A DNA stretch of 64,000 nucleotides from Sporobolomyces roseus (GCA_016617785.1 JADILM010000014.1:1-64000); one strand, 5' to 3'. Shown: positions 41,350 through 55,427, numbered from the stretch's first letter. A program made the numbers and translations. Notes: a model not told the origin generated them from the letters alone.

Positions 41350-42927
41350 ATGAAATCAATGCATCAAAAAGCAATGCTAGTTATTACACTATTATCTCTG
41401 TTAATTGCGGTACCGCTTTCTTCTTCTCGTCCTGCTGGTCAGGCCGCTATTTCGCCCGTACAGCTAACACGTGCGACTTCTGTAACATTCTTCTTCGCTG
41501 CAGCCTTATCGTTCAACGCTTACTACGTTGCAACTTTAGGTTCAGGAGTGAGTCTTTACAGTGGATTATTCCATGTTAGCACAGTTTCAATGGCAATCGA
41601 GTGCTTTATCTTCGTTGTCGGAGGACTAATTCTTCTTCCATGAGCATCATCAGCAAACACTGTTAACCCAATTCAGGGTGAGTCAGTACGTCCAACAATT
41701 GCTGAGTACCCTATGATCATTGTATTCACTACAATTGGTGCCTCATTCTTAGTATCTAGTACTGATCTTGTATCACTGTACTTAGCTATTGAGTTACAAA
41801 GTTTCGCTGTGTACATTCTTGCTGCTCTTTACCGGAACAACGAGTCTGCTACAGCTGCCGGACTTAAATACTTCCTACTTGGAGCATTATCTTCAGCCTT
41901 AATTCTTCTAGGATCAAGCCTAATCTACGGATACACAGGTCTAACTAACCTTGATGCTATCAGTAGCTTACTATCTGTATCATCTGCAGACAGTGTGACA
42001 CAAGGTGTAGTTCTAGGTCTTGTAATTATGACTGTAGGATTCTTATTCAAGATTGCCTCAGCTCCATTCCACAACTGGGCTCCTGACGTATACGACGGAG
42101 TACCAACAATTGTAACAACTTGGCTTGCTGTAATGCCTAAGATCTCAATCTTTGTATTACTATTAACAGTAAGTTCATGTGTTGCACCATGTGTGACAAC
42201 TGACGGTTTAGGATTATCATTCGGTGATGTTACAGTGAACGTATGGCAAGCTCTATTACTAGTTTGTTCATTACTATCATTAATCACCGGTACTGTTGTA
42301 GGATTAGCTCAATTCCGAATCAAACGGCTATTAGCTTACAGTACAATTTCACACGTTGGATTCATGTTACTAGCACTTGCTGTTAGCGGACAAGAGTCAA
42401 TCGACGGGTTCTTATTCTACTTAATCCAATACAGTGTAACAAGTCTAAACGGATTCTTAATCCTATTAGCATTCGGGTACTTAATTTACAACAAATCAAG
42501 TGCTTCTGCTAACACTGATGTTCAGTTTATTTCACAATTAGCTGGACAGTTCCGACAAAACCCTATTCTTGCTCTAAGTATGATTATCTGTCTATTCTCT
42601 ATGGCTGGAATTCCTCCATTAATGGGATTCTTCGCTAAATATGCAGTATTATACACAGCTATCCACAACGGATACTACTTTATCTCACTAGTTGGAATTA
42701 TCACTAGTGTTATCAGTGCTGCTTACTACTTACGAGTAGTTCGAGTACTTTACTTCGATTCAGGGGACACTTCTGAGGCTTCAAACGCTTCTGGTGCATT
42801 AAACCTGACAAGTACACATAGTTACCTAATTGCAGTACTAACTGCAGCTATCGTTCTATTCGTACTACAACCTTCACTAATCTTAAACAGCACTCAGTTA
42901 ATGGCAATGTCTATCTATGGTTACTAA
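41350..42927 (+). CDS. nad2: Nad2, copy 2
   Basis: Same 525-residue protein as 13289-14866, with the in-frame TGA at 41641-41643. Confidence 0.97.
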
Positions 42928-43538
42928 TGACAATGGTTGTATTATTCATCTTTGTTCCAGTACTTGTTGCAATTCTATTAGCACTAAACGTGTTATTAGC
43001 AGTTCACCGACCTGACACAGAGAAAGTTACTCCTTATGAGTGTGGGTTTAACCCAATCTACGGACAAGTCCGAGCACCGTTCGCTATTCAATACTACTTA
43101 GTTGGTATTCTGTTCTTAATCTTCGATCTTGAGATCGCTGTTCTATACCCATTAGCTGTAACACTATACCAAGTATCAGTTTACGGATTCTGGGTTGCCA
43201 TGATTTTCTTAGTACTTCTAACTATCGGATAAATGAGTCCGGTATACTATTACACTATATTCTGAAACCAAACAAGACTAATATGCCTGCATTTAGGAAA
43301 CAAATACTAGTTGGGAATCAGAAGATAAATCTCAGAGACTACAAGTGTAAACCTCTATAATGCTTCCCATTTTCCGTAGGAAGTGCAGCGTATAAATAGA
43401 GGTATGATATAGTCCTTGTCTCGCGCTTATTTTATAAATACCTAGGCGTGAAGATTAGTCGTTTACGAGTTCGGTAAAGGAGCCCTGAAATTCACAGACC
43501 ACCGATCATCAATTAACCGAGCTACAATTGAAGCTTAA
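42927..43538 (+). CDS. nad3: Nad3, copy 2 (two exons)
   Basis: Exons 42927-43230 and 43459-43538; group I intron 43231-43458. Confidence 0.96.
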
Positions 43539-43698
43539 TCTATTATCCCCCTTTTTATATCAATATAAGAGATGAACATTATACTATAATTTAGCTTATT
43601 ATTAGGAACATGTAAATCTTATTCATTATTGCTTTCCTCACTTAAGGTAGGGACTAGTAGTAATGAAGTTAAGATATAAGCGAGTTAAAACTCAAATT

Positions 43699-45093
43699 AA
43701 ATTAAGGGCTTAATCATGGCCCCGAACGAATGCTATCTGGTTGTTTGACACATGCAAGTCTTCAGTTATTTATATAACTGTGGCGTACGGGCGAGTATAA
43801 TTAGGAAGCTACCTTTAGGATGAATCGTATTCACCTATTGATGCTCTTAATTCACAGCAGCTAGTTGGTGAGGTAATGGCTTACCAAGGCGATGACGTGG
43901 AGGTGAAGGATGAAAGTCTCAACACCCGCAGTGGAGAATGAAAAGTCCCACACTCTAATTTTAGAGGCAGCAGTGGAGAATCATTGTCAATGATCGAAAG
44001 ATTGAACATGCAAACCAGAATCTAACGCCTGATTATGTCAGGTCTGAGTTTCGGCTCTATAGATATAGTAAAGCAGGATAATGACCAGTTTTACTAATAG
44101 TCGCGACCAACCCCGGTGCCAGCAGTTGCGGTTACACCGGTGCGGCAAGCATTGTTCGTTGTGAATAGGCGTAAAGGGTACGTAGGTTGCCTCTCTAATA
44201 AGCAAAAGGAGGGGCTAGAATCCAATAGGAGTAACCAGTATTTCGAGAGTAGTGCTGATATACTTTGATACTCGAAGGACTACCAATAGCGGAAGCAGGT
44301 TACTAGGTAGAGATTGACACTGAGGTACGAAAGCGTAGGGAGCAAACAGAATTAGATACTCTGGTAGTCTACGCCCTAAACGATGAGTGCTAGAGCTCTT
44401 CATATATTAGGAGGACTCTTAGCAAACGCAATAAGCACTCCGCCTGGGAAGTACAGTCACACGACAGAACACCAAATGATTAGACGGTTCCGAGAACCCG
44501 CAGTGAAGCATGACGCTTAATGCGATGACCCGCGCATAACCTTACCTACACTTGAATCCTAGCTTAAGCTAGTGACAGGTGCTACATGACCCTCTTCAGC
44601 ATGTGCTGTCAAGTGCTTGGTTAAATCCGCTAACATGCGCAATCCTTACTACTAATTATATACTTAGTAGTTTATAGCTGACATAGCTATAGAGTAGGGC
44701 TAAGAGAGGTCCCCATGACCCTTATGTGTAGGGCTGCCGTTGTGCTGCGAAGAACTCAACAATATGATGCAACGCCGTGAGGCTGAGCTAATCACCAAAT
44801 GAGTTCACACGGATTGTAGCCTGCAATCGGCTACATGAAATAGGAATTGCGAGTAATCGTGTAGTAGTGCGACACGGTGAAAATACCACTCGGAATGTAC
44901 TAATTACTCGTCACATCTGGAAAGAAAATAGATGGCGAAACCTGGTTGAACCTAGTCAGACTTCTATGAACATTTTAGCTGAACCCTCAGTTATTATGCT
45001 TAGTTGATCAGGTTAGAAGAAACTTTGTGACCTATCTACTTCGATTTGGATGAAGTCGAAATATAGGAGTGGTACGGGAACGTGCTGCTGAAA
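43699..45093 (+). rRNA. rns: Small-subunit rRNA, copy 2
   Basis: Same as 15638-17032; ends approximate. Confidence 0.96.
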
Positions 45094-45320
45094 AATATAA
45101 CAATTAAATCCCCCTTCTTACATAAATATAAGAGACTTACTTGTATTATATGTATATTATTTTTCTTTATCTTGTTTTGAAAGCCGGGGGGTGGGCCTGG
45201 AGCGGGGGTCGGAATTTGAAGACCAAGGCTGGAGTCGGAATTTGATAGCTTACATGTTTATATATAAGAGATGTACATGTTTATCATTAAATGAGAGTAA
45301 TAAGAATCGATAACAATGTG

Positions 45321-48300
45321 GAATATATCATCAAGTGACTAAAGGGATTGTTAGGGATGACTAGCAAGCATATCAGAAAAGAAGTGGAAACACTAAAGGC
45401 GCTAGTATTTTATGACTAGTGCGATCTTAAGGGAAACCATAAACCTGATTGGTATTTATATCGATCAAGGTGATTAATACTACGGACTGAACCGAAACAT
45501 CGTAGTAAGTCTAGGAAAGGAAATCAACCGAGACCCTGTTAGTAGCGGCGAGCGAACGCAGGATAGCCTAGTAATATAGTTAGTAAATCTAATACTCTGG
45601 AATGGGTACTACCATAGAAGGTAATAGTCCTGTGGATCTTACTACTTATTACATCTAGCTTATGTTTAAGTACATAAGTGAGTAGAGCGGCATCAAACCT
45701 GCTCGAATACGGGGGTACCATCCTCCAAGGCTAAGTATGATATGTTTAGCGATAGTGAAGAGTACTGTGAAGGAAAGTTTAAAAGCAAGTCGATGACTGG
45801 TGAAATAGAGCCTGAACTAGCAATCCTATAAGCAGACAGAGTATTTAGTTATAATGTCGTACCTTTTGCATAATGGGTCAGCAACTTAATAGTGTAGGCA
45901 AGATTAATAAGTCCAAGCGAAAGCGACTATCTTAATATATATATTGGGATGGGATAAGTCTGCATTATTAGACCCGAAACGACGTGATCTAGCCATGGGC
46001 AGGATTATAGGTCCGAACAGATGTACGTTGCATAGTGCTCTGATGATCTGTGGTTAGGAGTGAAATGCTAATCTAACGTCGTGATAGCTGGTTCTCTGCG
46101 AAATGCATTGCAGTGCAGCGTCAATATAGAGCTTATAGTAGGTACAGCACTGATTGACATGCCCGCTATACTTATTTAACGATAAGATATAAACGGCCGA
46201 CTAGGGGGGTGTGAAAGCCCTATCTAGGTCAGTTAACCTCGGAATGATTATAAGTATTCATTGGCAGTGAGTCGTAGGGTGATAAGGTCTTATGACGAGA
46301 GGGAAACAGCCCAAACAATGTGTTAAAGTCCCTAAGATATTGACAAGTGAAATTAAGGAAGTGTGTGACCTGATACAGCCATGATGTGGGATTGGAAGCG
46401 TCCATCATTTAAAGAAAGCGTAACAGCTCAGTGGTCTAGGTCGCATGCGCCGAAGATATACCGGGTCTTAATCAATACACTAATACCATTGTATAAATCC
46501 AGCTTTTGTAACCCTAATATGGAGCGGGAGTTGGGTTTAATAAGTAGCAGAGCGTCCAGTACTAATGAAGAGCAGTATTTTATTGTTTGGAGGTAACTGG
46601 AGTGAGGATGCTGGCATGAGTAGCATAAATGAATGTTAAATCATTCACACCGAAAGAGAAAGGTTTCTGAGGGCAAGTTAGACTTCCTCAGGTTATCATT
46701 CCATCTAGTCGCCCACCGCAGGTGGGCGCATAGATGGTTTGGCGGTATCTAAGGGATTAGCCAATGCGACATCTCGATGATTATATTGCAAAACGGCCTA
46801 TAATATATAGGTCCAGGAAAAAATGCAATCTAGCTACCGTACCTTAAACCGACACAGGTTCTCGGGTAGAGTATACTAAGGTGACGGAATAATCAAATTT
46901 AAGGAACTCGGCAAAATGATCTCGTACGTTCGACAAGAAGAGATGCCCTCTATATCTTTATATAGCGGGGTGGCACAGAATCGGGGGGTGCGACTGTTTA
47001 CCTAAAACACAGCAGCCTGCTAACACTAACAGTGGTCGTATAGGTTGTGATTCCTGTCCGGTGTCTCGTGATATAGTGATTGAGGTTGTATTTTTCTAGA
47101 AATAGGAAGTATGACTTTGAAACTTGAAGACGAGATAAACGACGGTCTTAACTATAAGGATCCTAAGGTAGCGAAATTCCTTGGCCGCTAATTACGGTCC
47201 TGCATGAAAGGAACAGCGATGCCCCCACTGTCTTAAATTTGAGTCCGGTGAAATTGAACTAGCCGTGCAGATGCGGTTTACCACCAGTTAGACGGGAAGA
47301 CCCTATGCAACTTTACTATAGTCAGATATTGTGTTAATCTAACGTTTGTCACAGGTATGAGGTAGCCGATAAGGCGTAAGTGAGAGACCTCAACAAATCT
47401 TAGATGCACTAACCTGTAAATAACAGGGAAAGTGTCTGATGGGTAGTTTTACTGGGACGGTACCCTCCAAGAAAGCATCGGAGGGGTCCAATAGGTACAC
47501 ATAGCTTAGACGGGGACTAAGTGATCATGTAAGATCAATAACAGCATAATGGCAAAAGTGTGCTAAACTGAGAGACTGACAGGTCAATCAGGTACGTAAG
47601 TAGGGCATAGTGAACCGATAGTATATTATGGTATAGCTATCGTTCAACGGATAAGTTACGCTAGGGATAACAGGCTAATAGCGCGAAAGAGTTCATATCG
47701 TAAGCGCTGTTTGGCACCTCAAATACATCGGGGTTGCTTGATAGTAATATCAAGTTATTATTAGCTATATGCTGGGACAGCCTTAGAGCTTCCATATTCA
47801 AATTTGAATTAAAGTTGGAAGATTGGCTAATCAGCAGATTATAGATCTCAACGATCATACGCTAAGGTCCTAATATGGACTGAGATATGATCTAACTTAA
47901 TTGAAAGATTAAGATCGCTATATATACATACACATATATTATAGCAAATTGCGATGTCGACTCATCACATCCTCCTGGTGTACAAGCTGGGAAGGGTTCG
48001 ACTGTTCGTCGATTAAAGTGGTACGTGAGTTGGGTTAAAATTAGAGCCCAAATCAATTCTACTGTATGCTAGAATCCTTTAAATGGACGACCTAAACGTA
48101 GGGAACACAGTCTAGTAATAAGGTAACTAGCAGAAATAACCTCAGAGACTACATGTAGAACAATTACTGGTTAATTTAGCTAGTATTGGTAATATAGTCC
48201 AGCCATTCATATACATTATACAAATATTTGAGTGGCAGTCAATACGACGTGAGTCAGTATGGTCCCTATCTTCTGGTGGGACATATAGAATAAGAAGAAC

Positions 48301-48559
48301 ATCTGGTTAGTACGAAAGGACCATCAGGTGCACATCTCTGGTGTATCTGCTATTAGTTGCGTTTAAAAGACGTTAATGGTATCGCAGAGTAGCTACATGT
48401 GTTAAGGATAAGATCTGAAAGCATATAAGATCGAAGCTGTTCTTTGGAAGCTAGCAAGCGACAGGATGTAGACCACGTCCTTGATAGGTCACATGTGTAA
48501 GCGCTGCAAGGCGTCAGCTGAGTGATACTAATGAGTCGCTAGACTTGATGATACCACAT
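45321..48559 (+). rRNA. rnl: Large-subunit rRNA, copy 2
   Basis: Same as copy 1, with group I introns at 47720-47951 and 48036-48238; ends approximate. Confidence 0.96.
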
Positions 48560-48599
48560 TGTTCCCCCCATTTTCTTAAATGGTAAATATATAAGTATC

Positions 48600-48671
48600 C
48601 GGAGGAAAGCCTAATGGCCGGGCGCTTCATTTGGGTTGAAGAACGTTTGGGTTCGATTCCCAATTCTCCGA
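48600..48671 (+). tRNA. trnP: tRNA-Pro (TGG), copy 2
   Basis: Same sequence as 20539-20610. Confidence 0.95.
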
Positions 48672-48965
48672 TTTATTATAAGAGACAAACAAGAATATGA
48701 TACTAGAGAGGTAAACTTGTACTATAAACAACGAATAAGAAGTATACAACTTATATAAACATAGGTTATATATATATACACGCTCATACAATTAATATAA
48801 GAGACGAACAAGTATTGGCGATGAAAAGGGATTATAAAACTATTCGTATAGTAATGTTGATACTGAGTAGTGTAGATTACCGCCCCTTAGGGCGGGTAAG
48901 CTTACCCCCTCTTCGAGGGGGGTGGTAAGGGGGATTATAATACTATTTGTATAGTAATGTTAAAA

Positions 48966-50414
48966 CTATTCGTATAGTAATGTTGATACTGAGTAGTGTA
49001 GATCAGTAAGAATGATGTTAGGGAATAGTCCGAATAGGAACATAGTGATTAGTAATGGTAATAATACCATGAACTCACGTCGAGTTACATCAATAGCGTA
49101 ACCAAGGAAAGGAGACCAAGAACCGTTACATAGTCGTGCGTATAGCCAAATTGAGTATGCCGCAGAGAATACAATACCGGAACTCATAGCTAATCCAATT
49201 AGTGGACTTCGTTGAATTGAGCCCATCAAGGCCATTAATTCTCCTGCCCAGTTAACAGTTAATGGTGTAGACATGTTTCCTAAGATGAATAGGAAGAATA
49301 GTAATGAGAACATTGGCATGTACTGAGTAAGTCCTCGGTAGTATCGGATCACACGTGTGTGGTATCGATCGTAAAGAATTCCACCTACACACATGAACAT
49401 AGCTGGTGACACAATACCGTGGGCAATTCCTAATAGAATAGCACCTTCGATACCTTGTAATGTGTTAGAGAATAGACCAATAACAACTACTGACATGTGG
49501 GCAATTGATGAGTAAGCAACAAGAACTTTAAAGTCAGTTTGTCGTAGTGTAGTTAATGAACTGTACACTAGTGTAACAACAGCAATAGTTTGTACTAATG
49601 GTGAGAAGTATGATGTAGCCTCAGGTAAGAATGGAATTAGAACTCGTAGGAATCCATATGTAGCTAGTTTAAGAATTAACCCAGCCAGAACCATTGACGC
49701 AGCAACGGGCGCCTCTACGTGTGCACGACTTAGCCAAATGTGAACTGGTAATAATGGAGTTTTAATAGCTAGACTTAAGAAAATAGCTAACCATAACCAT
49801 CGCTGGCTCTCGAAACTAATGTCAGCTAATGATAACACTTCGAAGTCAGTACTTCCAACGTGGTAGAAGATAACTAGGAAGGCTAGTAGCATGAATAATG
49901 AACCGAATAATGTGTATAGGAACAGTAGGAATGAAGCACGGATACGATCTGCACTTGCTCCCCAAACTCCAACAATAATGAATAGTGGAATTAATACTGA
50001 CTCGAAGAATACGTAGAATAGTAATAGATCTAATACTACGAATACTGCAATTAGAAGACTCTCTAGTACTAAGAAAGCAATCATGTATGATTTAATGTTG
50101 TGTTTAACATTCTCCCAACTTGCTAATACACAGATTGGCATTGTAAATGTTGTAAGTAATACGAAGTAAAGTGAAAGACCGTCAACTCCCATGTGCATGT
50201 GCAGATAGCTAAGTTGGTTGTACTCTACAGTAAACTGGTACTGGCTTGAGCTTGAGTCAAATTCACCCCACATAACCATTGATAAGATGAAAGTTACTAC
50301 AGTTGTAAGTAAAGCTACTCGCTTAACTTGTGAAATTTGTAGTGGTGTGGTTTCCGACATAGGAGCTAGAATTAACGCTCCTAGTAATGGAATAAGAATA
50401 AGTGCTGTAATCAT
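48966..50414 (-). CDS. nad4: NADH dehydrogenase subunit 4, full-length (copy 2)
   Basis: Complete version, 482 residues from the MITALILIPLLG start (495 from the upstream Met at 50453). It includes the helix pair around VVLDLLLFYVFFESVLIPLF with the conserved Glu of NuoM-type subunits. The segment 49981-50085 is absent from copy 1. Length and motifs match the family, so this should be taken as the reference nad4. Upstream, AGGAGGT lies about 20 nt before the ATG. Confidence 0.97.
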   Translation of the reverse strand: MITALILIPLLGALILAPMSETTPLQISQVKRVALLTTVVTFILSMVMWGEFDSSSSQYQFTVEYNQLSYLHMHMGVDGLSLYFVLLTTFTMPICVLASWENVKHNIKSYMIAFLVLESLLIAVFVVLDLLLFYVFFESVLIPLFIIVGVWGASADRIRASFLLFLYTLFGSLFMLLAFLVIFYHVGSTDFEVLSLADISFESQRWLWLAIFLSLAIKTPLLPVHIWLSRAHVEAPVAASMVLAGLILKLATYGFLRVLIPFLPEATSYFSPLVQTIAVVTLVYSSLTTLRQTDFKVLVAYSSIAHMSVVVIGLFSNTLQGIEGAILLGIAHGIVSPAMFMCVGGILYDRYHTRVIRYYRGLTQYMPMFSLLFFLFILGNMSTPLTVNWAGELMALMGSIQRSPLIGLAMSSGIVFSAAYSIWLYARLCNGSWSPFLGYAIDVTRREFMVLLPLLITMFLFGLFPNIILTDLHYSVSTLLYE

Positions 50415-50748
50415 AATAATAATAATAAATTTACCTCCTATCCTTAATATCATCCAGTACTTAGACTGGACGTATAATTAAGCAATATAATGCTGTGAAC
50501 TAGTAATAATTTGTATTAACTAGCCCATCCTTAGCATCCTCCATGTACTGGAGGCGAACTAGGTAGAGCAATCACAATAGAAACGTGCAAACTTGCGTTT
50601 ACAAGGTGGTCAAGTAATAATCTCGACGTTGTCTATTAAGAAGTCACATAACTATAAGAGATGTACATGCATAATTGATATAAACAATCGATAAAGGGGA
50701 TTGTATTGCCTAACTACTTTAAGTAAGAAAGGGTAATAAGATTAAGAG

Positions 50749-51775
50749 TTATGAACCCCACCAGTAAATTGAGATGTAAAGGAATAACCAAACTACATCA
50801 ACGAAGTGCCAGTATAGGATTGAAGCCTCGAAACCTAGGTGGTGGTGGTCTGTTAAGTGGTATGATAGAATTCGGAAGAATGCTACTGCAATGAATGCTG
50901 TACCAATAATAACGTGAATACCGTGGAATCCTGTAGCAAAGAAGAATGTTGAACCGTATGCTCCATCTGCGATTGTAAATGGTGCCTCGTAGTACTCTAA
51001 TCCTTGTAGACCTGTGAAAATCACAGCTAATACTACAGTGATAATAATTCCTAATAGTGTACCTCGTCGGTTACCCTCAATTAATGAGTGGTGCGCGTAT
51101 GTAACACTAGCTCCTGATGACAGAAGTAGGATTGTGTTTAATAATGGGATCTCGAATGGGTTTAATGGGTCGATTCCGGCTGGAGGCCAAGCGTTACCTA
51201 ACTCTACAGTAGGTGCTAAGGCTGAGTGGAAGTCTATTTATAGACGTGATGTTTATTATATCAGTACTATAATCAGACTATATCTTACGAGAGTATCTCG
51301 CTTAAACATGTAGTCTTTGAGTTAGTTATAACTGCTAGTCAGGGCTTTAGGTTTATAGAATAGAGTTGTCACTATAATATTTAATAGTACCTATATCTAG
51401 AAGCACATTTCTGGCATATAGTTTAATTTAAAGGGCCCACTTCTAGTGTTTGAAGGCCCAGAAGATTGAGATGAAGAAGAAGATTTCACTGATAATGAAC
51501 AATGCTACACCAAGGTTAAGACCTTTTTGTACAGCAAATGTGTGGTTTCCTAATAATGTACCCTCAGCTACTACGTCTCGGAACCATAGAATCATTGAAC
51601 TTAGAGTTGTAATGAATCCGATAGCTACTAGAATACCTCCGTTAGCAAACCCGTTAAAGTACATTGCTGCGGCGATAGTTAAAATTAGTAATGAGAATGA
51701 AGTAAGTAATGGCCATGGTGAAGGAGTCACAAGGTGGAACGGGTGTCCTTGGAATTGAGCTCGTGATAATTGCAT
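50749..51775 (-). CDS. cox3: Cox3, copy 2 (two exons)
   Basis: Exon 1 complement(51454..51775), intron 51234-51453, exon 2 complement(50749..51233). Confidence 0.97.
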
Positions 51776-51970
51776 ATTTAAATAATTATAGAATCAGACA
51801 CCAATTAGTTGTCTTTGTTTACTTACTAAAAGATAAACGCATAATCTATGAACCTTAAAGGTAAGGTTTTTAGAACAAGATATCGACATAATAATTGATA
51901 CTTAGAGGTTTGACTCTACTCCTTTCTCCGTGTTTCCCCATTGTTAGGGGGAGAAATTAGAGGAAGAGTA

Positions 51971-52056
51971 CGGATAAAATAGGATTCGAACCTATGGTAC
52001 CGGAAAGGCACATCATATTTCAAGTATGACACATTCGACCACTCTGTCATTTATCC
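51971..52056 (-). tRNA. trnS: tRNA-Ser (TGA), copy 2
   Basis: Same sequence as 23805-23890. Confidence 0.94.
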
Positions 52057-52275
52057 TAAGCGCTATATAGTATCTGTTCCTTGGTGTGTTTTATAGGTGT
52101 ATTTGTCCACCCCCCTCGTATTCTTATAAAATAATGTTTAAGTAGTATGTCTCTTATATTAAATTATTCTCTTGTCTTTAATCTAGGATTTGGGAAGTAT
52201 ATATAAGAGTAATTTTATATTGTTCCTTTCTCTTACTTGGCATAAAAGGAGCAGAGAGTTAAGGGACAGATAAAA

Positions 52276-52358
52276 GCAAGTATGCTGGAACTGGTAGACA
52301 GGTGGTTCTTAAGCAACCATGACGTTATGTTGTATGGGTTCAAGTCCCATTACTTGTA
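52276..52358 (+). tRNA. trnL: tRNA-Leu (TAA), copy 2
   Basis: Same sequence as 24110-24192. Confidence 0.94.
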
Positions 52359-52418
52359 TTTATTTACCCATGTTCTTATAAGAGAAGTACTTGTTCCCCA
52401 AAGGGAAAGAGGAAGAAA

Positions 52419-52491
52419 CAGGAATGGCTTGATTCGAACAAGCTCCGCGAGACTTTGGAGATCTGCATGCTACCATTGACACCACATTCCT
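52419..52491 (-). tRNA. trnW: tRNA-Trp (CCA), copy 2
   Basis: Same sequence as 24253-24325. Confidence 0.82.
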
Positions 52492-52535
52492 AATTATTAA
52501 TTTATCTTATATGTTTTTTCACTTACTGTCCAAAA

Positions 52536-52606
52536 CAAGGATAGCACGATTCGAACATGCATTGACGAATTTGAAGTTCGCTATTCTACCATTGAACTAT
52601 ACCCTT
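52536..52606 (-). tRNA. trnW: tRNA-Trp (TCA), copy 2
   Basis: Same sequence as 24370-24440. Confidence 0.92.
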
Positions 52607-52616
52607 ATATATATAT

Positions 52617-52691
52617 AGGGTTAAGAGGGAATCGAACCCTAAATCAACAGATTTGCAATCCGTGTGTAGTACCATACTACCGCCTTAGCCC
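52617..52691 (-). tRNA. trnC: tRNA-Cys (GCA), copy 2
   Basis: Same sequence as 24451-24525. Confidence 0.9.
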
Positions 52692-52696
52692 AGCGA

Positions 52697-52767
52697 TTAA
52701 CACTAAAAGAGTCGAACTTATATACGTAAATTAGGAATTTACTGCTTTACCATTAAGCTAAGCATTA
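52697..52767 (-). tRNA. trnR: tRNA-Arg (CCT), copy 2
   Basis: Same sequence as 24531-24601. Confidence 0.72.
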
Positions 52768-52810
52768 TCCTTTTATTCTATTAAAAGGTTCGGACTTAAC
52801 AAAAGGGGGA

Positions 52811-53470
52811 TTATGATTTGTTTGCAGGAGCTGGGCTCATACATAACACAATTGGTCCTACCATTGCTAGTAAGAAAATTACACTTGCAACCACTAACCA
52901 TAGTGATGCGTATGTGTATAGACCTTGACCAATACTCTCAATTTGAGTAAAGGTTGTTAAAGTGTTATCTGCAATAACTGGGTTGAACGCTGCGTGCACT
53001 CCTTCTCCTTTCCCCGCTAGCGGGGAACAAGAATCAAGAGATGCGTCAGTGTTAGAAATACCTAATAAAGTAGTATTTAACCAGTTAAAGATACTTAATG
53101 ATACGTGTAGTGACCCACCGTCGTGGTAGCTCACTGGTAAGATTGATAGTAACTCGAAGAAGAATAGTGATCCTAAGAATGCTCCCATAGGTAAGCTCTT
53201 AGTGTACTCTTGTCCAGTATCAACTAACTCAACCAGTCGTAGGTTAAGCATCATGATAACGAATAAGAATAAGATGGCGATAGCACCAACATAGACAATT
53301 AAGTATACCAGTCCTAAGTAGGCTACACCTAATAGAACTAAGTAACCTGCAACGTTAAGGAATACAGCAATTAAGAATAATACTGAAATTACAGGGTTTT
53401 TAGCAGTGATAACCATAATACCTGATAAAATGGCACCTAAAGCTAGTAAGTCTAATAATACGTTGTTCAT
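52811..53470 (-). CDS. nad6: Nad6, copy 2
   Basis: Same 219-residue protein as 24645-25304. Confidence 0.95.
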   Translation of the reverse strand: MNNVLLDLLALGAILSGIMVITAKNPVISVLFLIAVFLNVAGYLVLLGVAYLGLVYLIVYVGAIAILFLFVIMMLNLRLVELVDTGQEYTKSLPMGAFLGSLFFFELLSILPVSYHDGGSLHVSLSIFNWLNTTLLGISNTDASLDSCSPLAGKGEGVHAAFNPVIADNTLTTFTQIESIGQGLYTYASLWLVVASVIFLLAMVGPIVLCMSPAPANKS

Positions 53471-53698
53471 ATAAATGAAAAATACTCTATTATCACCTCC
53501 TTGCATTTACAAAATATTAGTGTAGAATAAGGAAAATGCTAAATTAAGAGTCATAGACTATATCGCCCACCTAGGTGAGTGGGTACACAATAGTAGGATA
53601 AACCAGAAACAAACTCGGGTGAAAAACTCCGAGAAGCGCATTCCCTCTGTCCCCGTCTATAAAGACGGGTAAGCTTACTCTCTTTGGTGAGAGGAGGA

Positions 53699-53770
53699 AG
53701 TCCTCAACTGGAGTCGAACCAGCTATCTAAGAATTAACAGTTCTTCGCTGCACCGTATAGCCCTGAAGAC
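53699..53770 (-). tRNA. trnN: tRNA-Asn (GTT), copy 2
   Basis: Same sequence as 25533-25604. Confidence 0.93.
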
Positions 53771-54310
53771 TATTAATATGCGCATTTGATTCTATTCCTT
53801 GTCCATTCTCCACACCAATATACTAATAAAAGGACATGACTTATATTCGTATAAGTAATACCTAATTATATAACAATACGTTTCTTATAAAACTTTTAAT
53901 GTGTTAGATCATATATACTAGTACAATCATTGCCTATTTATTGGATAAATCCAATAAACAGCTACTATCATAGTAACGCTCTTCCTTAGATACTTTAAAA
54001 ATATTAATATATAAAGGAAGAGCTATAGTTATAGTACCGTAAATATCGGGTTTCTGCTATTATTAATTATCGCCTTACGGCCTTCTTTTATAGCATCTAT
54101 AAAATGTTCCTTTCTTATATTTTGGTAAAGTAAATAATAGATATAACTATGTCACCAGGTAATAGGTTATAGGCTGTACTAATTACTAGTAACGATAAGC
54201 TTAAATATATTAAATAACCGTAGCCTAAGAGGCTGGAAAAAGGGGGATTATACACTTGAATACTAATACTCAAGTGATAGAAAAACGTATGTTCTTCTAG
54301 AAGGGTACAA

Positions 54311-55263
54311 TTAGTGTAAGTCAATTGCGTCCCGTAGGTAAACACAAGTAAGAACTACGAATACGTAAGCTTGGATGAAACTTACCGCGATCTCTAGTCC
54401 TACAAGAGCTAAGAAGATAGCCATTGGAAGTAATGCTACGATGAACATTAGGATTCCTGATGTTAAGATAGGCCATAGCATTCCACTTAAGATTTTAAGT
54501 AGAGTGTGTCCGGCAACCATGTTTGCGACGCCCATATGATTTATGGGTGGACTATATAATAACAATTATGTCTTTCGTGTATAGTCTCTGAAGTTATAAA
54601 CTTGCTGATTAAACTTAGTTAACGATGTCTTACCTTTTATAAGGTCCCGTTAACGGCTTATATTTTAAAATAAGTAGTTATCCTAGCATATAACGAAATT
54701 TAGCGACTGCTCTAATTTAACAGTCGTACTCCTAGACTGAAGGCTCGGGCTAGGTATGAGATTAACTCAATAAGTACTAATAATGGAACCATTCCTAATG
54801 GTGTTCCAGCAGGTACGAAGTATGAGAAGAAGTGTACACCGTGTCGGTAAAGTCCTAGAATTGTAACTCCGAAGAAGATAGTGAAACTAAGACCGATAGA
54901 TACGATAATTGATGTTGTCAGAGTGTACCCGTACGGAACGTTTCCGTTTAGGTTAGCTAAGATGATGAAGAAGAATAGAGAGTAAATGAATGGTAGGAAC
55001 ATTTCGTTCGCTGATCCAATTTGCTCTTTAACCATTCCGTGTAGTGAAGCGTATGATGACTCTAGTCCGATAGACCATCGGCTAGGTACAAGTCGTCGGT
55101 CGTTTGATGCAAGTACGTGCACACCGATTGATAATACTAGAACTACTAATGAGTAGAATCCTAGGTTAGTTAATGATAGGTTTAACCCTCCAAGTAATGG
55201 AGCGTTAAGAGCAACGAAAGAAGTAACTTCGAATTGCTCTAATGGTGATGTAAAGATTGTCAT
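54311..55263 (-). CDS. atp6: Atp6, copy 2 (two exons)
   Basis: Exon 1 complement(54720..55263), intron 54529-54719, exon 2 complement(54311..54528). Confidence 0.97.
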
Positions 55264-55427
55264 AATTTAATAATTAATTGTTACTAGATTAACTTTTTAC
55301 ATGTATGTTCCTCCGCACCCTCTTACGAGAGAGAAAGAGTTATTATGTAAAATAGTGACTACGGTCTCTTATATAAATCTCTATATAATGTATTACTCTT
55401 ATATTTTACCATGGGAAGGTTATTTTA